DNA from: Amborella trichopoda
Taxonomy: Eukaryota; Streptophyta; Magnoliopsida; Amborellales; Amborellaceae
Length of the DNA: 64,000 bases
Reading direction: 5' to 3'
Assembly: GCF_000471905.2 (NCBI RefSeq)
Contig: NW_006500356.1
Location: 3,829,920-3,893,919, forward strand
Shown: piece by piece, positions 22,536 through 35,934 of the stretch
How the letters are laid out: the number at the start of each line of letters is the position of its first letter
Numbering within the stretch: position 1 is the stretch's first letter
Translations under genes and position numbers: made by a program
The notes under the pieces: generated by a model
Databases searched by the model: none
What the model was told of the DNA's origin: nothing
Seen by the model: only the letters and a program-made list of their open reading frames with translations

Positions 22536-25500
22536 TTAATGATGTATGCCATTGCCATTTGAGTAAAAGCTGCTTTTCAAGGAGCCATTGGTGGAGGGTT
22601 TAGTCGGGCTTCCGTTTGCTAAGTATGCCACTCCATTGCTTGAACAATTCTTCGTGTGCATTTTGTTGACAGACTGCACATTTTTCGGATTACTTTTCAA
22701 CTGATGGCTTGCTGCTCGAATAAGACCTATCAGAATAGCAAACAACGTATTACATTAAGATGAACCAGTGAAAAATATTCCTAAACATATCAAGCAGTTT
22801 CATAATTTTTACATGTTTGTATGGAGCCCAGGCTCTAAACAATCAAATTAAAGCCTACCTTCAAATAGTGTTAAAAAATGCGGTTTCATTACTAGAAATC
22901 TTTGTGATAGCTTTGAAATATATTTTTATCTTTATTTATAAAGTTTAAAGCTTAAAAAATAGTGTTGATCGACGGATCTATGAAACCTTGAAAACTGACG
23001 GTCCAAAAATGCGTTACAAAATACATCATTTCCAAAACTTGAGATCCATTTTTTTCTCATGTCCATGCATCTTAATGTCGTCAATTTGAAGATATTTGGC
23101 ATCAAAACAACCTCTTCTAGTGAAAATTTTGAGGCAGGCTCTAATTTGATTGTTTAGAGCCTTGGCTCTATATAAACGTTTTACATATGCTGGGGGAGAA
23201 AAAGCATTATGTTTAAGTTTTCAAGCAGGAGATTTCATGTTTTTCAACAAAAGATAAAATAATACCTAAGAAAACTGCAGAAGGTCTTCCAGGTCTCGAC
23301 TTGAATTCAGGATGAAATTGAACACCAACAAAGTAAGGATGACCACGGAGCTCAAGGATCTACAAGAAATACAACACACCCCAATAAGAATATATAAAAG
23401 CTGCACCAAATGATAATGAAAAAGTTTCAAGCAAGACTTCCCATTATTAATTAATCTCATCACAGAAAAAATATTTCCTCGTCACCCAATGAATAAATTG
23501 TAGTCACTAGCTAAAAGAAATAAAGGTAAATATACATTCGACAATTCATACCTCCATTCGTCTGCAACTGTCGTCTTTACCGACAAAAGATAGACCGGCA
23601 CTTTCAAGTATTTCAACCATATTAGGATTCACCTGAATAAGTGACAAAGGTGACAACCATATATATATATATGAAAAAATGGAAGTACGAATGGGAAAAC
23701 CATACTGGAAGCACCATTTCTGCAATATTGTTAAGAAAAAATAAAAATAATTGTTTGAAAGGTTGTGTAAAATAGTGGACCTCATATCGATGTCGATGCC
23801 TCTCATCTACATATTTGGCATAGCCATATCTGGTAAAGGGATGCAAGCAAGAAGATAATCCACTTAGTTGCATAAGATACAAATTTCAAATGAAGTTGAT
23901 CTTCGTATAGAATATTGATAATGAGTTCTAGTTTCTCACACCTAGCAAATAAAAAAAAAACAAATATGCTAGTGCTGTCAACTTCCTTTCTTTCTCTCTC
24001 TCTTTTTTCTTTTGAGCATAAGAATAGAAAATAATATAAAAAGTTTCAAAGAAGCATAAAAAATGGTAGCATTGACTTCATTTCTAAAACTCGAATTGAA
24101 CAGGTAAAAAGCTCTAGAGGGCATGTTAGTCCTCACAACTCGGCTGTGATGCAGTCCTTGACCTGAAAATATGTCCTCCTTGAACCCAGACGCATTGTAC
24201 CTCCCATATGAGTTTTTGAACCCTGAATTGAATGGAACCAAGTCCAAAAAAAAAAACCAACCAAACACAGCCAAAGGTAAAGTACCAGCTTACCTCCCAA
24301 GGAAGAAAGCAAAGAAAAACAAACTAGCACAAGATACTCACCTCTGGCATAAAAATAACACATGGGCTTGTGGTGTCTGGATCAAATTCGGTACTATTTG
24401 CATCTTGCAGACCAAGGACCTAAGAAAAGAAAGTGTGGCTAACTGAGCATATGGATATTTCTTTTCCTTTTTTAAGTCTTAGAGCATCTAAGGATGTATA
24501 TTTCTTTTGATGGGTAGCTGAGAAAATTAGCAAACTTCTGAGACCAAAATTCAATACATGATTAGATAAAACATACTGAGCGAGAAAACTCAATGACAGC
24601 AGTTTGCATTCCTAGGCAAATGCCAAGGTATGGAATATTCTGTTCTCGAGCGTATTTTGCAGCAATGATCTTCCCTTGCACCCCTCGGTCCCCAAAACCT
24701 CCTGGGACTAGAATTCCATCTGCACGCTGAGTTGAGATACCATACAGTATAATCAAAGGATGGGAAAATCAGATCAAACAATTTTCGCTTCATACTTTGA
24801 TAGCTAATGATGTATAACATAAAACAAGGACACTCTATAGAAGAAAAATATTTGTCGAAAGGGAAGGTACATGATGTATGCTATATACTCCAAAGAGCAT
24901 TGACCAATAGTTCTTGACAACAGACATCAGAGAATAATTGTAGTGGGGAAAACTGGGATATTCAACCATTACGATTAACCTTCAATGTCCATAATTAAGA
25001 TGGATGCAAATGCCTCCTTCGGAGTACTATATGTTCAATTAATGTATGATTTTCCCCATAAAAAGGTAACAAACTAAGGACGCCATCATATCCCTAGCAG
25101 AGCAGCCTCTATGGAAACCAAGCCAACATATATTTTTATAACAACAAAACCTAGCTCACCTTTAATCCTTCCCATGCCTCTACATGACGTTTTGGCATCT
25201 GAAAAAGAGTGTGTTTAACAGTCAACTGACAACTCCAAAATTATCAAAATACATATAACCATCAAAAGAATTGTCCAAGATTGGAATACCTCTCTTGCAG
25301 CTGTATCTTCAAGGTCAGCAGCTGGAACCCATTCTATTTCAAGTTTCCTGGAATATGAAATTGAAGCATGCAACAGGGCCTAAAGACAAGCATAAAAGAA
25401 TTTCTTAATTGACTCTAATACCCAAGTACTTGAACTGCATCCATAGTATTAGACATAGTATCAAAGAGCAGACACATTATGTCTCCAAACAAGATCCATG

Positions 25501-25693
25501 TTAGATACAAAAATGAACCCCGCAACCAACAAATGCAAATGAAAATGATAATGATGCGCTCCACAAAAACAACAAAAAAGGCGTTAATAGAGGAAGCAGA
25601 AAGCATTCGAAGAGTATAGAAGACGTTCAGAATCTGAGAACGGGAAGGAATCTTTTCCCCTAAAACACCAACTTTTAGAACATGAGATTCTCA

Positions 25694-25732
<39 letters not shown>

Positions 25733-28700
25733 ATAGTGCAGTGATTTCATGCAATGGATGTATCATGGTATAATGCAACCACACTTCTAGATAACCATGT
25801 TTGTGGTATTTGTATGACCTAAAATTTAGCGCACACACTCTCTTCATCTCAATAATCAACCCAAAAAGAAAAAAGTTCATTTTGAACCCTAGATATGGTC
25901 AAAATTAGTCCCCTCTAACAACAAATCTAGGCCATTCATTTGGTGAATTTCAAGATCTTAGCCGTAACAAACTCAAAATCATTTTTTTCTTTTTTAACAA
26001 TGTTCATCTAATGATAATAAAGCCATCTAAAAAAAATGAAAAAGAAAAAATCCTTCTAAGACCTAGATCTAAGCATCTTATCAAAATGGATGGCCTATGT
26101 TAATTGGGCTAAAAAAATACTTTCTAGGTTTCATTTTTAAATTTTTTTTTTTGTGATTGTTCATTAGAATGAAAAGAGTGTATTTCAAAATTTGGATCAA
26201 ACAAATGGCCCTAACATGGTTTTTGAAGATTATTGCATTATACTATGATACAACCGTTGCAGGAAATCACTGCCCATATATAAATTTTTTTCTTGAATTA
26301 CTCGACCAACATCGCTTTCATTTTGGGACCCCAACTTTCATTCATCATACAGTTTGAAACTCCTTTAATTGAAGGGTGTCTTGGACCATTATTAGGGATG
26401 TTTCTTTAAGGTCAAGTCAGGAATAAAGCTATTCACATCACAAAAGACACTAATCTGCCTCTGTTGAGAATAACGAGCCCCATGAATTTGAGACTCAATT
26501 TGTCATCAAGACAAGACAATGGCAATTCCTGAGTCAAATAAAAAAGCCTATGAAGTAAGCATAGCAGGAAACCACCGAGCAATCTCACATCACCATCAAG
26601 AACAATACCATCACACATTGAGTTCACTGGAGTGTTGGATCCACCCTTGTTCTTAGCATAAAAGAACCAACAGAGAGTACTGATCCTCAGCAATAACATT
26701 TTTATACTAATCAAGATGATCTTTTTTCAAATAAAATAAATCCATTTTCTATCAAATAAAATAAATCCAGCATGCTACATTTTACAAGTAATCAAGTTTA
26801 CTTGGTCATTTCTATCACTTCATCAAATTTTTTGTTCCATGCAGCACGTAGGCCAATTTCTCATGCCTATGTGTGCAATTTATGTTCGTGTGTGTGTGTA
26901 TACAGAGTCCCAGAAACACCACCCGTAAGGTGTGTTTGCATGGCAAGACAGCCAGATTTAACAAAATTAATGTCATTCTATGATAGGGGATCCAAGAGTG
27001 GATGGAGTAATATTCCACATATCAAAGCCCAAGCAGAGGTAATATAATGGCATTGTTAGAATAATTGCAGAGTCAATGATAAGAAAAGAAAGTTCATATG
27101 TGATGCATTACCAAATCAGCCATCTCTCTTTGCATTTAAAATCCTTCATTATTTTCAGTCCAAGTATATATGAAACGGTAAGAACTGAACCATAATGTCA
27201 TGAACTATAGTAAAAATTCAGGCACCTTCAAGACAGAGAGATATGAATCAGCCAATCCCGTGTATTTACCAACCATTGCAATTCTGACCTGAAAGACACA
27301 ACAATGACATATTAACCTCCAAAGAAAAGGCCCACTCAAAATAAACAAGTACACAAATCTTCAGAACAAACCGGAGTGGTCAGGTTGTCACAAAGTTTGG
27401 CCCTAGCAGTCCATTCATCCAATACAGGTTGTCTAGCGACCCTGTGATGGTAAGGAAACAGTTTATGATATTAATGAAGCCAATCAACTAGGTATTTTCT
27501 TATAACATCCAACATGAAGACTAAAAGATTATAGCTAAAACAGGAAATTGACTGAAAATACAAACCCCAAGAGGTTCAGCCCTTTCAAAATTGCTTCATG
27601 TGCTCTCTGATCCTATCAAAATAGAAATTGCAATGTGGTTGGTGTTAGGAGATATTCAACATCAAGCATGATTCTCAACAAAACTATGATTCTAAATGAT
27701 TTCAAGAAACAAGATGAAGATCGAAGTATTGATTTTTCTTACAACAAAGTAAGCCAATGAAAATGCATGAACGATATATTTATCATAAAATCAAGGATCA
27801 TCAAGATGAACCTACTCTTAAAAGCAATGGTATGTGCCAAATGTTTGAAACATCATAAAGCGTAAAGATGTTTGCTGACTGCAAAAGGAAAGATCCAGTA
27901 TAGTTACCATCGACATACCTTGAAAAAGACAAACAATAAACAGACCACCATTCACACACTAAATAGTACAGAACTTCACAAAAAAAAAAAATATCATTAA
28001 TAGTCTCAAAAAAATATACCGGAACATGGCAAAATTGAGAAAGTTTTTCCTTCACATTGTCTTCCAGGGCCTGTCCAAGACAACCACCAATAAGAATCTG
28101 AAACTGCTGTGCATGCTTGTGCCACATAGTTGCACAAGCATGCATACGTGTGAAGTCACCCATGGCAAACATGAGCACACAATTAAGTTTTATTTACATT
28201 TGTGCAAAGTGGGAAGAGAAAGGGGGAAGGGGAGGGGGGGGAGAGAGAGAGAGAGAGAGAGAGACTGTAGCACTGCGGCAAGCTAAGATGTTTGGCGTCA
28301 ATCCCAATCCTCTGAGCTCCCGAACACTATGCTGAGTGGGTTTTGTTTTCTGAAAAATGAAGAGTTCATTGTCACTAATACTCCCATGATTCACCAAAAC
28401 TACATTCCGTGGAGAAAAACTTTTAATAGACATTCCAGTTTATCCAGAAGCAAATGAGGCTTCTACAATCTGGAATATCCGTTCACATGAATAAACATCC
28501 CAGTCGAATAGGACTCAATCCCCACAAATCACTGCAGTGCTGAGTTACCTGTTCACCAACAACATTTAAGACAGGTACAAGACTGACATGAACAAGGCAA
28601 AAGTTACCGGGTCCTGAGAAAAATAGATCAGTTATAAAAATAATAAGTATCAGGACAAACAGGAACACAAAATTTTGGAGAAGAATTTAAGAGCTTCTTT

Positions 28701-31700
28701 CCCCAGCTAGGTTGGTCCTTACCAACACGATAAGAGAACTGGCGCAGGGCTTCAACGAATGGCATAGACTCAATATCACCTGAACCAAGAATGCAAAGAT
28801 CAATAGTTGTCAAGCATCAGTAACATTATTAGCTATTAACAATCGACCAAAACCATGCATCAGTTCATCAACAAATATTCAGAATCGCATTTCAATAGTT
28901 AAGAGCTGCTAGTTCCCCAGTCCATCTTGAAAACTTTCCCTCTTAATCATGTCATGAAATATGCTCCATCTCATGCTCAATCATAACAGACTCAAAACCA
29001 ACCCCAAGCTTGATTACAATAATAATAATAAATAGCAAAAATGATGATAGTACTAGTCGAAGTAGTAGTAATAGTAATAATATTATCATCATCATTATCA
29101 TAGATATAATCATCATCATCAAGCACTGGGACCAACAAAAAAAGGTAAATCTTGTACAAGTATATCACCCATGAATAGTACAATTATCAGATGTTTTCAG
29201 TGCAAAGAGTCCCTATTCTGAATGGATCCTACAATGACATTTCCACAACCAAAACTAACTGAACTACCAACTTATCTAAATAAATCTTTACCAACTGTGC
29301 CACCCAATTCTATGACACAAACATCTGCAGGCCCTTCTTTCCCATCCACAGGAATCATAGCTACACGTTCGATCCACTCCTGAATGGCATCTGTAATGTG
29401 AGGAATCACCTGTATAATGCAAGAAAAGAAGCGGTCAGGGCATGGATTCAACTAAGGTTTTCAATATAAAACCATCACGAACGGATATAAAGACAATGCA
29501 AACCTGGACAGTTTTCCCCAAATAATCCCCTTTCCTTTCTTTGTCTATAACAGACTGCGAGGCATCAGGCACAAAGATATATCAAATATAATCTAATTAG
29601 CTAATATATATATATAAAAAAGAAATTTAAAACTTACAAAGAGCGTAAACCTGAGAAAGCTTTAAATCAACAACCTTCATTGTGAAGTACCTGGTATATC
29701 TTCCCAGTGGTTATGTTATTGTCCCGAGTCAACTTGACATCAAGAAACCGCTCATAATTTCCAAGGTCCAGGTCAACCTTCAAAACAGGAGGATGAACCA
29801 TTGATCATCTAAGCTAAACTAACCATTTTATTACATTTTCAATTAAAAAACTGCATAATGTATTTGCTGAAAGAAGACTACAATAAGTTTTTACATCGAG
29901 CACAAAAGAAACTTGTTATGTTAAGGTTGGAAACAAGAAAAAAACATTGGGTAACAAGTATCATGAAAATAGATGCATAAAATACTTATATCCCAGAAAA
30001 TCAGAACAAGAGCTTTTAATCATCTACATGCCTAAAAATTATATGGAATACAGAAAAGGAATTAGAAGGCTATAATAAAACAACTACAAAAATAATCAGT
30101 AAAATGACATTTAACAAGTATACCTCACCACCATCATCTAGGACAAACACCTCCCCATGTTCAAAAGGAGACATGGTTCCTGCATCAGTATTCAGATATG
30201 GATCTGCACAGGTTGAAGAAATTCATGGCTAAATAAAATCTCAAGAATAGTAATTATCCTTCTTGGCAAAAAAAGAAAAGAAACAACTAAAGGGGAAGAA
30301 GATTGGGACAAAAAAATGGACTTGAAATTTTAGCAGCTCAATGGTCTAATACCTGACTTTTGAAGTACACCATGGAAATAATTATAAAAAAGATTGAGGA
30401 GTTGACATAGCAAGATTTTCAGGAGAAAAGAATTACAAAATATGAGAGAAAAGGGAATATATTATAGAAAAAAGCAACAGTTATAAAATTGATCACTGTA
30501 ACCATATTCATCCCAACTTCCAATAAAAAAACTAACATGGGGAAAAACTCCTCAGTCATAAAGAAAAGAAAGACAGGCTATTCCAAGTAGGAAATAAACT
30601 TTACACCTTAGCCTTCATAAAAGAAAAAAGCCAAAGAACCATGTAACAAAAATTTTCTGATCTGAATCCGAAAGCTTTAATTCTTTATTCCCATGTTGCA
30701 ATGCCAACTTTAAAACCCAGGCCACTTTTGTAAAACAAACAGAACAAGGATTGAAGCTAATCTAATAAAATGACGAAGGGAAATGTTTTCATGGTTAATA
30801 AAAAAAAAAGCTACGGCAAATGGAAGCCTGATTCTCTTGATCGATGATAATTCCTAAGAGATTTGTAACATAGGCGTTGTCTATTCTACTTACGGCAGGC
30901 ACAAAGCCAAGCCTCCAAATCTCAGCAAGTATACCCTATCACATTAGAAAACAACCCAATGTTCTTAAAAAGACAAAAAAAAGAAGAAGCAAACATTAGT
31001 TAAACAGACATCAACAATACAAAATACAAGAAAAGCTAAAATGAAATCGACAACTTATTTTGGAAATCGCCAAGACAAAAATATTCAACAACATGAAACA
31101 ATTACAAGAAAATCTTAGCTAAAAAGTTAAAAACAAAAATAATCCAAATCTGAATTCGGGCTCAACATACTAAACAAAAAAGGCATCACATATTTTTCAT
31201 AAGATAATGACAATGAGTGAACTAATACATGACTTTAAAAATCCCCCGCAACTGAGAATACCACAAAGAGCACATTTGGTATTGGCGTGAAAATACTTTT
31301 ATGAAAGTATTTTCACATGACAGAACTCCCCCACATGATTAGGTGTACCAGCTTTTTCACACCAGATTTTTCACATCAATTGGTACTAACACATTTTTTC
31401 ACACCAATTGGCAGCCAATTGACGTGAAGAAACTCCAACACCTAATCACATAAGGGAGTTCTAGTTCTTTCATGTGAAAATGCTTTCACAGAAGGATTTT
31501 CACGCGTACTGAACTTGCTCTAAAAGAAAAAACCCAAATAGCCCCTTTATTCACTTAGATAAAAGAAAAAAAACCGATTCCAGTATATCAAAGCTAGCAT
31601 GCTTAAATTTGGTTTTAATAGAAGATAAAGAAAAAACCACTTTACAATTACAAAGATAAACTCACAATCCTCACCACAGGCACGCGTCTTTCAACATATG

Positions 31701-31937
31701 AAGAAAAGAACCAGCCAAACAGTAAGAACATTCAGAACCGGCCAAATAGGAAGCAGTTGCACAGCCCCTACCCCACAGAGAGAGAGAAAGATAGATATAG
31801 AGAGAGAGAGAGAGATGACCTATCTTTATTGAAGTGACTCGAAGGCCACATGCTTTCAAAACCAGACCGATGCTGCTCGCCGTAACACCCTTTCCGAGTC
31901 CACTAACCACACCTCCAGATACCAAAACATACTTCAT
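22536..31937 (-). CDS. CTPS: CTP synthase, 22 coding exons, 603 aa
   Basis: Exons in gene order: 31,937-31,820; 30,203-30,124; 29,777-29,691; 29,554-29,504; 29,409-29,292; 28,779-28,723; 28,613-28,549; 28,349-28,266; 28,070-28,020; 27,878-27,816; 27,612-27,566; 27,441-27,372; 27,288-27,226; 25,379-25,290; 25,198-25,160; 24,726-24,577; 24,419-24,342; 24,222-24,137; 23,829-23,781; 23,632-23,552; 23,359-23,266; 22,726-22,536. The 1,812 bp sum is in frame. It makes CTP from UTP, ATP and glutamine in the cytosol. The synthetase start [17 protein letters not shown] holds the nucleotide loop (Lys16); [20 protein letters not shown] and [12 protein letters not shown] are conserved. The glutaminase domain has GICLGMQ (Cys398) and FHPEF (His525, Glu527), the full triad. 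The tail after GLIRAA is Ser/Asn-rich, usual for plants. The start is the ATG at 31,937, the standard MKY start. The donors of exons 1 and 8 run into (CT)n. The gene looks intact. Confidence 0.95.
22815..23177. mobile_element. MITE family A, copy 3, in the last CTPS intron
   Basis: A 363-bp element beginning GTTTGTATGGAGCCCAGGCT and ending AGAGCCTTGGCTCTATATAA plus AC, with TIRs of about 45 bp. Flanks TTTTTACAT (22,806-22,814) and GTTTTACAT (23,178-23,186) match at 8 of 9 bases. It lies between CTPS exons 21 and 22. Confidence 0.8.
25697..25729. repeat. (TA)n microsatellite in a CTPS intron
   Basis: An uninterrupted AT dinucleotide run in the 1.85-kb intron between exons 13 and 14. The rest of that intron (25,730-27,225) holds nothing I recognise. 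Confidence 0.9.
28233..28265. repeat. (GA)n tract abutting the CTPS exon 8 donor
   Basis: On the coding strand the exon ends GCTACA and the intron starts GTCTCTCTCTC. The microsatellite therefore begins at intron position 1 and supplies the donor's +3 to +6 bases. The exon end is fixed because GCTACA joins in frame to GCCCTGGAAGAC of exon 9. Confidence 0.8.
29005..29125. repeat. Trinucleotide-rich AAT/ATC tract in a CTPS intron
   Basis: Mixed AAT, AGT and ATC triplets (AATAATAATAATAAATAGC, ATCATCATCATTATCATAG) between CTPS exons 5 and 6. No other feature is seen there. Confidence 0.7.
31267..31521. mobile_element. TIR element (MITE) in CTPS intron 1, foldback structure
   Basis: 255 bp with about 80-bp imperfect inverted ends. 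Left AGAGCACATTTGGTATTGGC and GTGAAAATACTTTTATGAAA; right end CACGCGTACTGAACTTGCTC and T. Inner pair GATTAGGTGT / ACACCTAATC and CAGAACTCCC / GGGAGTTCT. A clear target duplication was not found, so the superfamily (hAT or Harbinger-like) stays open. The transcript would form a long hairpin. Confidence 0.7.
31777..31815. repeat. (GA)n tract just inside CTPS intron 1 donor
   Basis: On the coding strand exon 1 ends AAGATAG and the intron starts GTCATCTCTCTCTCTC. The donor lacks the usual purine-rich +3 to +5 bases. The exon end is fixed by the phase: G joins AT of exon 2 to give the conserved Asp of KIDPYLN. Confidence 0.8.
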
Positions 31938-32959
31938 CCTCAATCACACCTGAATTACAACCTACATATCATGCATAAACATCGGTATCAGTGAAAAAGA
32001 AAAAAACCAAATCTTTCGTAGAGATGTGGGGAAGATGCAGTTTTTGGAGAAAACAGTAGAAAATGTCTATGAAAAGACAGTGAAAAGAAGTTTCAAATAT
32101 CCATGAAAAAGTTTGTAAAAAAATAATGGTAAAAGAAAAGAAACGAAAAGAAAAGAAAAAGAGGATTAAAGATTAGAGCTGACGTAGTCAAAAGAAGAAT
32201 GCCTTTTGGGAACCTGAAGATAAAAGATAATCCGATAATGTGAAAGAAGAGGAAAAGATCGCATGTTGGACGGTCAAAAGGATAGCATTTTAAAATCCCA
32301 ATCCATTGAAGGAACGGTGAAAGGTTATATAAAGATCAAATGGGACAAAAACAAAGATAAAATGGATTTGGACAGGAAAAAGTAGAAAGTAGTGAGAAAA
32401 CATGTATTCTGGATAAACTACGCAATAAATTGAAAAAACAAAAAAAAACCCCATTTCGTCGGCACTAAGTACAAAATCCCCAACAAATTAAAAGAAACAC
32501 CTAAAGAAAATCATAAGACTGCTCAAAATAAACAAATTACAGTTTCTTGCACAAAGTTTTCTGGAAGAAAACAGGTTTAAAAAAAACATTAATGGAAAAT
32601 ATAACAAAAAGAGCGCTTAGAGTGTGAGGAATAAAATGTTAAAAACACAAATAAAAGAATAAAATAAAAGAAAAAAGGTATTTAGAAAGGATTAAGAAAA
32701 CCAAATAGATTGATAAAGGAAGTAAAAAAGAGACAAAAGGAGAGCATAGAGATACAGAAAGTGAGGAATAACAGTAAGAGAACCAAGAAACCTCAACAAA
32801 ACCGGAAAGCAAAGAAAAGAGAGAAGAACAAATGAGAAATAACAGACACACACAGTGAGTGTGGAGTAGATTGAAAAATGGAGAGGCATTTACAGGTACA
32901 CAACAAAATAAAGAGAAAAATGCAGAAAATGTAAAATAATAAACCCCCATGTAGAAAAA

Positions 32960-33110
32960 GATAGAGGCATGTAGAGAGAGAGAGAGAGAGACTTGGGCGA
33001 GAGAAGAGTGAGCAATTCTAATGAATAAGCGTGAAGTGGAAGGGATACGAGTTGCTTAGTTATATAGGCAGGAAAAAGCGTGAGGAAATGAAGTTAGAGA
33101 GAGAAAGAGA
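32960..33110 (-). promoter_or_regulatory. Probable CTPS core promoter and pyrimidine-rich leader
   Basis: Read on the minus strand, CCTGCCTATATAACTAAGC (TATA at 33,060-33,067) is followed about 65-90 bases later by a (CT)n leader (32,973-32,992), a common plant arrangement. The start codon at 31,937 is 1.1 kb away, so an intron in the 5' untranslated region is likely; its borders were not fixed. Further GA/CT tracts at 33,268-33,290 could bind GAGA-type factors (BPC family). Inference from position and sequence only. Confidence 0.45.
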
Positions 33111-34129
33111 ACCGAAAGAGTGAAACGATATGGAAAAGCGCATAGAGAGAAGGAAGCATTTTGACCTTTATATCGAAGCGTGTTACAAAAGAAATGAAGA
33201 TACCTGCCTAGAGAGAGAAAGAGATAAGCGAAGCCGGGTGCTTACTTTCTCTCTCCTCCTGGCTCTAGAGAGAGAGAGAGAGAGAGAGAGAGCTCTTATT
33301 CTCTCTCCTCTAAAGAAAAAAAAGGAAGCAAAACCTGTAAAATAGGTATCAGGAAAAGGGTAACAGAATTTGGACCCTATTTATAAATAGGTAACAAAGC
33401 CCTTGCTTGTCTTTATGTGACCAACGTTTTAATTTTCCATAAGAAATTTACAAAATTACCCCTTGTCCTTTCAGACAATGACAATAACGATCCGTTACAT
33501 TTTTTCTGTTATGGTGTGGAAGCCATGTTTAAATGGGAGAATTAATAAAAACCTTCTTCTATTTTTGTGAGGTGGAGAATTTTATTTTATTTATTTTTTG
33601 ACGGAATGAGGTGGAGAATTAATAAGAACCTTCTCCTGTTTTTTTTTTTTTTAAGTAAATTAGGGACTACGGACTTTGTTACAAGGAATCAAACAATTTT
33701 AGACAATGTACAAGGAATCAAATGTGGTAGCTATCATTCTATCAAGTCATTCTATCAAGGACTCTACCCTTCGTCCGACCATTAGGCACCATAGTGCTCT
33801 TTACTACTTTCATCCATGCCTTTTTTGGGCTTCTTCTTAACGTTATGGAGCTTTCCGTTTGAATCAATTCGCCTCGGTGCTATTCTACATCGATAGTGCA
33901 TATGGTTAGCTCACCTAAGTCTACATTGTAGTTAATAGTCTATCAAGATTTGTACCCTCAGTCATACCATCATTAGGCACAATATCTCTTCCTACTACTT
34001 CCATCCATGTCATTTTCAACCTTCTTATTACCGTTTTAGAGCTTTTATCTGAAACCAATTCACCTCGATGCTATTCTACATATACTTATCTTATGGCTCA
34101 TTGGAGCCACCCCTAAGTTCCTTCAGCTG

Positions 34130-34860
34130 TATTTGGTCGGGGTGCCTGGGTTCATGGGTGCATGCAGGGTGGGTCTTGTGGGTCACCTCGTGCGCCTGGT
34201 TTTCCCCCTCTTGGACAATCGTGTGGCCTCACGAGTGGTAAGCTCGCGTGTCTCTCTTGGTGTCACTTATGTGTGGATAGACGTGTCCAACTTGTGAGAG
34301 GATTTTAAAGAATGGGGAAGAGATGGATTGAAGCACATACTTCACCATGGTTGGGGTCATGGGAAAAGCCCTAGCAAAAATGCCCTCTTAAATCACTTCA
34401 CGAAAGCTGTCCGACTGTATGCCAGTACGGTTTGGACGAACCTACTTTTATAGTAAGTTAGGCCCATAATGGTCCCAGAGGGTCCGATTGAACCGAAATT
34501 TGATACCTGGGGTTTTTCGACATTCTGAATTCAATGGTGTGGTCTGTTACTGTTTTGAGACCAAGAAAATCTGGCTGTAGTTGTAGGGTCCACTTTCAGC
34601 ATGATAGGACCTAAACTTGAAAATAGAATTTCGTTCTGATCATATCAAAACTTATCAAAATGTAATGAAACTTTGCGAATGTCTTTCAGGTATCACAAGC
34701 TACTCTTTTCATGAATTTTGAAGCTGTTTCGATACTTATTTAGAAGCTACCTAGTTTTAAGCTTATTTTTGAAGTGTTCCCATGGTCTAGCAGTGTTTTG
34801 GGTATTAGCATGACCATATTGCTAATGGCTCTCTCCTTCTTCGCTTGGAGGATGCAAGTA
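34130..34860. other. Unidentified 0.7-kb stretch inside the LINE remnant
   Basis: The sequence is richer in G and C at first (GGTCGGGGTGCCTGGGTTCA) than its surroundings and has no LINE similarity that I can see. It may be an inserted element. No terminal repeats or coding frame were found. Confidence 0.35.
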
Positions 34861-35934
34861 CGTCAAAAATGGCGTAGAATAGTATTCACTTTAAATTTTA
34901 TCCGTTTTTGTCTTGCCACTTGTCTATCTTAATATCCTCATCTCAACTACACTCATTATAGTATATATTGTTTCTTTACTGCCCGACCTTCCGTCCCATA
35001 AAATATGGTTGGTTTTGCAATCATCCTTTAAATCTTCCCCTTCAATTTCATTTGGTATGTGGCGATCACATAGAACTTCGAAAGCACTTATGCGCTTCGC
35101 CCACTTAGCTCTAGTTTTATGTGTGACAACTTCTTCAATCTCTCTATTATAATAAATTATTGACTCCAAATATCGAAAAGAAGATACTTCATGGCCCACC
35201 AATCTTAACTATTGCATTGCTTCTACACCTATTGTTAATAAACTTGCTCTCCATATATTCTGCCTTGGTCGGGCTAAGTTTAAACCTTTAGATTCTAGAG
35301 CCTCCCTCTAAAATTTTAACTTTGTGTGGACGTCATCTCTAGTCTCATTAATTAAAGCTATGTCATTCACGAACAATATACACTACAGTACCTCATCTTA
35401 TAGATGCCTGGTTAATTCATCCGGAGCTAAAACAATTATTTATTGGCTCAACGCCAACCCTTGATGTAGGCATACTATCATGAAAAACTCACTTGTCACT
35501 CCATTAGCTGTGCTCATACTAATCAGTGCTCCCTCATATATATCTGTCGCCATGTTAATATATCATATAGAGACTCATTTCTTTTTCAGCACTCAGCAAT
35601 TAAATGTCTAGGAACCCTATCATATGCTTTCTCTAAATCAATAGGCTGTGTAGAGATCTTTTTTCTTCTCTATCAACTTCTAAATTAATTTCTTAAGTAG
35701 CAAAATAGCTTCAATTATTGACTGCCCTTGCATACATACACTCATTTCATGTCTCAGTCGTTGCTCAACTACTCTCTCCCACAGCTCATAGTATGGTTCA
35801 TAAGTTTGATTCCTCGGTAGTTCGTACGATTCTGCTTGTCTCTTATGTTAATATTTTTCATCCATTCATATGACGCTTTTTTGTTCTCACCATCTTATTG
35901 AACAATTCACTCAATCATATTAGGATGAAGTTTA

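Noticed and set aside
29005-29125. CRISPR-like or regulatory array from repeated triplets
   Set aside because: Plain degenerate trinucleotide microsatellite in a plant intron.
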